17,680 nt of DNA, from NCBI GenBank assembly GCA_002376325.1, contig DFMR01000025.1:1-17680 (forward strand), given 5' to 3'. The notes below the pieces were generated by a model, which ran no database searches, had not been told where the DNA came from, and was given only the letters and a program-made list of their open reading frames with translations. Within the stretch, counting starts at the first letter, position 1. The number at the start of each line of letters is the position of its first letter. This stretch comes from Proteobacteria bacterium UBA3588. Lineage in GTDB: Bacteria > Pseudomonadota > Gammaproteobacteria > Thiohalomonadales > Thiohalomonadaceae. This document shows, piece after piece, positions 14,518 to 17,680 of this stretch. A program made the translations under genes and the position numbers.

Positions 14518-15722
14518 TGTTGTGGAATGCCCTGTTGCTGGCCCTGCGCGAGATCCGGCGCAACGTGCTGCGCTCGTTCCTGACCGTCCTCGGCATCGTC
14601 ATCGGCGTCGCCTCGGTGATCACCATGGTCAATCTGGGGACCGGCGCCACCGCCAAGGTGACCGAGCAGATCGCCAGCCTCGGCAGCAACCTGTTGATCG
14701 TGCGCACGGGGCAGCGCCTCGGTCCCGGCATGCGCGAGGCGGCGCCGCCGTTCAAGCTGGCCGACGCCCAGGCCATCTGGCGCGAGGTCGGCGGTCTGGC
14801 GGCGGTGGCGCCCACCGCCACCCAGGGCACGGTCGCGATCTACGGCAATACCAACTGGCCGACCACCGTCACCGGCATCGACAACAGTTACTTCACCGTG
14901 CGCGACTGGCAGATCGCTTCCGGGCGGCAGTTTACCGTCAACGAGCTGCGTTCGGGCAAGGCGGTCTGCGTCATCGGCGAGACGGTGCGCAAGGAGTTGT
15001 TCGGCAACATCGACCCGGTGGGTAGCCGTATCCGTCTGCAGAAGGTGGCGTGCGAGGTGGTGGGACTGCTGAAGTCGAAGGGGCAGAGCACCATGGGGTC
15101 GGATCAGGACGATGTGGTGCTGGTGCCGATGCGCATGCTGTGGCGCCGCATCGCCGGCAATCAGGACGTCGGTCTGATCCAGATGTCGGCGCGCGATGGG
15201 GTGTCGACCAGTAAGGTGCAGAGCGACGTGGAACAGTTGCTGCGCGAGCGGCGCCACATCGCGCGCGGCGAACAGAACGACTTCAGCGTGATGGACATGA
15301 AGGAGATCGCCAACGCACTGACCGGCACCACCAAGGTCCTTACCGGCCTGCTGGGCGCGGTGGCGGCGGTGAGCCTGCTGGTGGGCGGCATCGGTATCAT
15401 GAACATCATGCTGGTATCGGTCACCGAGCGTACCCGCGAGATCGGTACGCGCCTCGCCATCGGCGCACTGGAGCACGAGGTGTTGACCCAGTTCCTAGTG
15501 GAGGCGGTGGTGCTGTCGTCGTTCGGCGGGCTGTTCGGCATCCTACTGGCGATGCTCGCCTCGTTCGGCATCGCGCGCCTGATGACGATGCCGTTCATCG
15601 TCGATCCGGCCATCGTCGTGATCGCCTTCCTCTTCTCCGCCGCCATCGGCGTCGTGTTCGGCTATTTCCCCGCCCGCCGCGCGGCGCAGCTCGATCCCAT
15701 CGAGGCGCTGCGGCACGAATGA
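14517..15722 (+). CDS. MacB-type ABC transporter permease (FtsX family)
   Basis: This 401-residue permease has the MacB layout: TM1 (about 18-40, FLTVLGIVIGVASVITMV), a large periplasmic domain (about 45-270), then three C-terminal membrane segments in the FtsX domain (about 278-395). Family landmarks are SLGSNLLIVRTG near residue 60, GGIGIMNIMLVSVTERTREIG just after TM2, and the terminal ARRAAQLDPIEALRHE. MacB systems do not move substrate through the membrane. They use ATP-driven bending of the periplasmic domain to push periplasmic substrates (peptides, siderophores, toxins, macrolides) through the adaptor and an outer-membrane channel. No TolC-like channel is encoded here, so one from elsewhere must be used. 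It is the last gene of the five-gene operon, and a palindromic element begins 7 bases after its stop. Confidence 0.94.
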   Translation: MLWNALLLALREIRRNVLRSFLTVLGIVIGVASVITMVNLGTGATAKVTEQIASLGSNLLIVRTGQRLGPGMREAAPPFKLADAQAIWREVGGLAAVAPTATQGTVAIYGNTNWPTTVTGIDNSYFTVRDWQIASGRQFTVNELRSGKAVCVIGETVRKELFGNIDPVGSRIRLQKVACEVVGLLKSKGQSTMGSDQDDVVLVPMRMLWRRIAGNQDVGLIQMSARDGVSTSKVQSDVEQLLRERRHIARGEQNDFSVMDMKEIANALTGTTKVLTGLLGAVAAVSLLVGGIGIMNIMLVSVTERTREIGTRLAIGALEHEVLTQFLVEAVVLSSFGGLFGILLAMLASFGIARLMTMPFIVDPAIVVIAFLFSAAIGVVFGYFPARRAAQLDPIEALRHE

Positions 15723-15729
15723 GTAGAGA

Positions 15730-15897
15730 CTAGGAGCCTGTCGGACTATGGATGCTCCTACTGCGCCGGTGGGAGAGCGGCCCAAATTTCCCCGATTTCT
15801 CGTTGCGTAGAACAACTATGCGCCTCGAAATCGTGAAAATTTGGCCTCGCTCTCCCACCTTGCTCGCTACGGGCACCATAGTCCGACAGGCTCCTAG
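15730..15897. mobile_element. 168-base palindromic MITE-like element
   Basis: A perfect 22-base terminal inverted repeat begins CTAGGAGCCTGTCGGACTAT (15730-15751, ending GG) and returns at 15876-15897. Inside, the two arms continue to pair: GGGAGAGC (15771-15778) with GCTCTCCC (15849-15856), then CAAATTT and CGATTTC with their complements. A tip TAG-AACAA-CTA sits at 15808-15818, exactly the centre of the element. CTAG occurs at both outer edges and could be a 4-base target duplication around termini starting GAGCCTGTC, as in IS5-like elements; this family link is inference. It encodes no protein. Transcribed from the upstream operon it would fold into one long hairpin and could serve as terminator or RNA-stability element. 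Confidence 0.75.
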
Positions 15898-15900
15898 GGC

Positions 15901-16078
15901 GACCACCGAATCCACCGAAGTATTCATGTGTTCATCTTCTCTTGGCGCGAGATCGCGTTTTGCTTTTTGGGGAAACCGATGATTTCGCCAAGGCGCCAAG
16001 AACGCCAAGTAAGGATAAGACCAACAATCTCCTCTCATGGTCTGGTGTTTTCGGTGTACTCGGTGCCTTCAGTGGTTA
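15901..16078. repeat. Degenerate intergenic repeat, copy 2
   Basis: This is noncoding sequence that starts ACCACCGAATCCACCGAAG and ends TCGGTGTACTCGGTGCC followed by TTCAGTGGTTA, that is, inverted related ends. The central tract CGCCAAGGCGCCAAG continues AACGCCAAG, a short tandem of a CGCCAAG unit. It shares AAGAACGCCAAG and (inverted) GAGTACACCGAAAA with the stretch at 9054-9214. It directly abuts the palindromic element on its left, and together they fill the 378 bases between the permease and the ene-reductase gene. Confidence 0.5.
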
Positions 16079-16100
16079 CAGGGCCTTTGCCGCGCCGGCG

Positions 16101-17186
16101 TTAGCGCAGCGCCGGATAGTCGGTGTAGCCGTGGGCGTCGCCGCCATAGATGGTCGCCTCGTCGATGGCGTTGAGCGGGGCACCCATGTGCAGCCGCACC
16201 GGCAGGTCGGGGTTGGCGATGAACGGACGGCCGAAGGCGATGAGATCGGCCAGCTCCTCCTGCAGATAGCGTTCCGCCTTGCTGCGATCCATATCGCCGC
16301 AGACGATCACCGGGATGCCGGCCTTGTCCCGTGCCTGCCGCAATAGTTGCGCGCCGTCGGCGTAGCCGTTGAATTGCGGGTCGACGTAATGCACATAAGC
16401 CAAGCCGCGGCGGCCCAATTGTTCCGCCAGGTAGAGCGTCATGGCGTCGGCCTCGGGGTCGGCGGGCATGTCGTTGAAGCTGCCGTGGGGCGACAACCGC
16501 ACTCCGACACGGCCCGGGCCGGCCACCGCCACGACGGCATCGATCACCTCCAGCAGCAGTCGCGCGCGGTTGGCGAGGGAGCCGCCGTAGTCGTCGTCGC
16601 GATCGTTCAGCGCGCCGTTGAGGAACTGGTCGAGCAGGTAACCGTTGGCACCGTGCACCTCGACGCCGTCGCAGCCGGCGGCGATGGCATTTTCGGTCGC
16701 GCGGCGAAAGTCGTTCACGACCGTTGCGATCTCCGCGCCGGTGGCGGCATGCGGTTCGCTGCACGGCAGGTAGGCGGGGTTGCCCTGCGCGTCGCGGCCG
16801 AAGGCCTGCGCGTCGGCGCGCTTGGCGGTGGAGCTGAGGGGCGCGGCGCCGCCCGGTTGCAGCGAGGTGTGGGAGATGCGCCCCACATGCCACAACTGGA
16901 GGAAGATGCGTCCGCTGCTGCCGTGTACCGCATCGGCAACCCGTTTCCAGCCCGCCACCTGCTCCGCGCTGTGAATGCCGGGGGTCCAGAGGTAGCCGTG
17001 GCCGCTCGGCGACACCGGACTTGCCTCGCTGATGATGAGGCCGGCGCCGGTGCGCTGAGCGTAATATTCGGCGGCGAGCGCAGTCGGCACGTCGCCGGGC
17101 TGGCCGGCGCGCGAACGGGTCATCGGTGCCATCACCACGCGGTTGCGCAGCAACAGATCGCCTACCGGAAATACGTCAAACAACAT
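16101..17186 (-). CDS. Old Yellow Enzyme family ene-reductase (NemA-like)
   Basis: This FMN-dependent NAD(P)H oxidoreductase reduces activated C=C bonds and often nitro compounds, and is typically part of electrophile detoxification. It has 361 residues, the usual length for the classical subgroup. The N-terminal NRVVMAPMTRSRA carries Thr23, which tunes the flavin. The substrate-binding pair is His178 and Asn181 in EVHGANGYLLDQF, with the proton donor Tyr183. The family signature NDRDDDYGGSLANRARL follows at about 194-210. The C-terminus has the phosphate-binding GDMD and FGRPFIANPDLP. The start at 17186 has AGGAG with 6 bases of spacing; an upstream in-frame ATG at 17243 overlaps a hairpin and is rejected. 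It lies downstream of a pirin gene on the same strand, a stress-linked pairing, with 186 bases between them. Confidence 0.95.
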   Translation of the reverse strand: MLFDVFPVGDLLLRNRVVMAPMTRSRAGQPGDVPTALAAEYYAQRTGAGLIISEASPVSPSGHGYLWTPGIHSAEQVAGWKRVADAVHGSSGRIFLQLWHVGRISHTSLQPGGAAPLSSTAKRADAQAFGRDAQGNPAYLPCSEPHAATGAEIATVVNDFRRATENAIAAGCDGVEVHGANGYLLDQFLNGALNDRDDDYGGSLANRARLLLEVIDAVVAVAGPGRVGVRLSPHGSFNDMPADPEADAMTLYLAEQLGRRGLAYVHYVDPQFNGYADGAQLLRQARDKAGIPVIVCGDMDRSKAERYLQEELADLIAFGRPFIANPDLPVRLHMGAPLNAIDEATIYGGDAHGYTDYPALR

Positions 17187-17223
17187 AGCGTGCTCCTGCA
17201 ATGGTCGAGAGTTGTTGGCAGGC

Positions 17224-17242
17224 TGCGGCGGCGCCCGCCGCA
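17224..17242 (-). other. Perfect hairpin in the leader of the ene-reductase gene
   Basis: TGCGGCGG and CCGCCGCA form an 8-base stem with a 3-base loop, 38 bases upstream of the ATG at 17186 on the minus strand. There is no T-tract. It may end transcription from the pirin gene inefficiently or structure the leader. Confidence 0.35.
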
Positions 17243-17278
17243 TTCCTGTGACGCGGCGTTCCCCGCCGTCGTTTCCTA

Positions 17279-17292
17279 CCGTACCATAGCGA
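17279..17292. promoter_or_regulatory. Imperfect palindrome upstream of the ene-reductase gene
   Basis: The plus strand reads CTACCGTACCATAG, which matches its reverse complement at 10 of 14 positions (CTA..GTAC..TAG). On the minus strand it contains TATGGT and TACGGT, -10-like hexamers. It could be an operator overlapping the promoter. The regulator is unknown, and chance is a real possibility. Confidence 0.2.
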
Positions 17293-17372
17293 TCGCGTTC
17301 TTGGCGCCGCTGCTGCGTGTGTCGCCGGGAAGAGGCGCCGAACGTTCCTTCGGCGCCGGCGCAGAGATTCGC

Positions 17373-17680
17373 TCAGAATTGACCGGACTGGTAGTCGCTG
17401 AACGCCTGTCTGATCTCCGCGTCGGTATTCATCACGAACGGTCCGTGTCGCGCGACGGGTTCCCCCAACGGTTGGCCGGCCAGCAGCAGAAAACGGTTGC
17501 GCGGCCCCCGGCCTTGCAGCCGGACCCGTTCGCCGCTGCCGAGTACCGCCAGTTCGTCGGCGCCGATGCTCTGCCCCTCGATCGCCACGCTACCTTCGAC
17601 CACATAGATCATGGCGTTGTATCCGCCCGGTAACGGTTCGCTGTAGGCGGCCCCGTCGCGGAGCGCGACGTCGAAGTAGA
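17373..17680 (-). CDS. Pirin family protein, C-terminal part (cut by window edge)
   Basis: The frame is open to the right edge, so only the last 101 residues are visible, starting in YFDVALRDGAAYSEPLPGG. This is the C-terminal cupin half of a pirin: the strand MIYVVEGSVAIEG, the loop LAVLGSGERVRL, and the diagnostic ending PVARHGPFVMNTDAEIRQAF followed by SDYQSGQF. The metal-binding His/Glu cluster of the N-terminal cupin lies outside the window. Bacterial pirins are non-haem iron proteins; some have quercetinase activity and others are redox or metabolic regulators, so the role here cannot be fixed. The internal ATG at 17612 is not the start. It lies upstream of the ene-reductase gene on the same strand and may be co-expressed with it. 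Confidence 0.88.
   Translation of the reverse strand, partial: YFDVALRDGAAYSEPLPGGYNAMIYVVEGSVAIEGQSIGADELAVLGSGERVRLQGRGPRNRFLLLAGQPLGEPVARHGPFVMNTDAEIRQAFSDYQSGQF

Noticed and set aside
15942..16346. 134-codon frame across the repeat and the ene-reductase 3' end
   Set aside because: It spans a noncoding repeat and then the antisense of a real gene, with no ribosome site or motif.
16347..17633. 428-codon plus-strand frame opposite the ene-reductase
   Set aside because: This is antisense to a gene with complete family motifs; long antisense frames are common in GC-rich coding DNA.

Overview
This window looks like a chromosomal segment of a GC-rich, Gram-negative bacterium, most likely a gammaproteobacterium. 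The reasons are an ApbE lipoprotein of the enteric type, a YecA/UPF0149 protein, a CpxP/Spy-CpxR-CpxA-like locus, a MacAB-type exporter, and candidate OxyR and FNR/ANR operators. No rRNA, tRNA, CRISPR array, phage gene or transposase is visible. Gene identities come from reading motifs in the translations; no database search was possible.

Left part (1-4900). A short unrecognised protein is convergent with an ApbE-type FAD:protein FMN transferase lipoprotein. Upstream of apbE on the same strand is a membrane diguanylate cyclase with an intact GGEEF site and I-site. Next come a secreted protein of unknown function with a GTG start and a good promoter, about 470 bases without a convincing gene, and a YecA/UPF0149 protein with a C-terminal SEC-C zinc motif.

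Middle part (4900-9830). A hybrid peroxiredoxin-glutaredoxin gene is preceded by a four-element OxyR-like operator. It is convergent with a methyl-accepting chemotaxis protein. A ScsD/TlpA-like membrane thioredoxin and a YfcE-type metallophosphoesterase diverge from a 51-base gap. After a degenerate intergenic repeat comes a 94-residue orphan protein, whose upstream region carries a near-consensus FNR/ANR box in class II position. Oxidative stress and oxygen limitation are therefore both visible as regulatory inputs.

Right-centre (9830-15900). A Spy/CpxP-like periplasmic protein is divergent from a tightly packed five-gene operon: CpxR-like regulator, CpxA-like kinase, MacA-like adaptor, MacB-like ATPase and MacB-like permease. 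All four junctions overlap by 1-4 bases or are one base from overlapping. The divergent control region carries helically phased GCAAA repeats that resemble a CpxR box. The layout suggests an envelope-stress circuit that controls its own chaperone/sensor and an ABC exporter. A 168-base palindromic MITE-like element begins 7 bases after the permease stop and abuts a second copy of the degenerate intergenic repeat.

Right edge (16100-17680). An Old Yellow Enzyme family ene-reductase lies downstream of, and on the same strand as, the C-terminal part of a pirin gene that runs off the window. The most interesting leads are the self-contained Cpx-MacAB operon, the FNR-linked orphan gene and the palindromic element.
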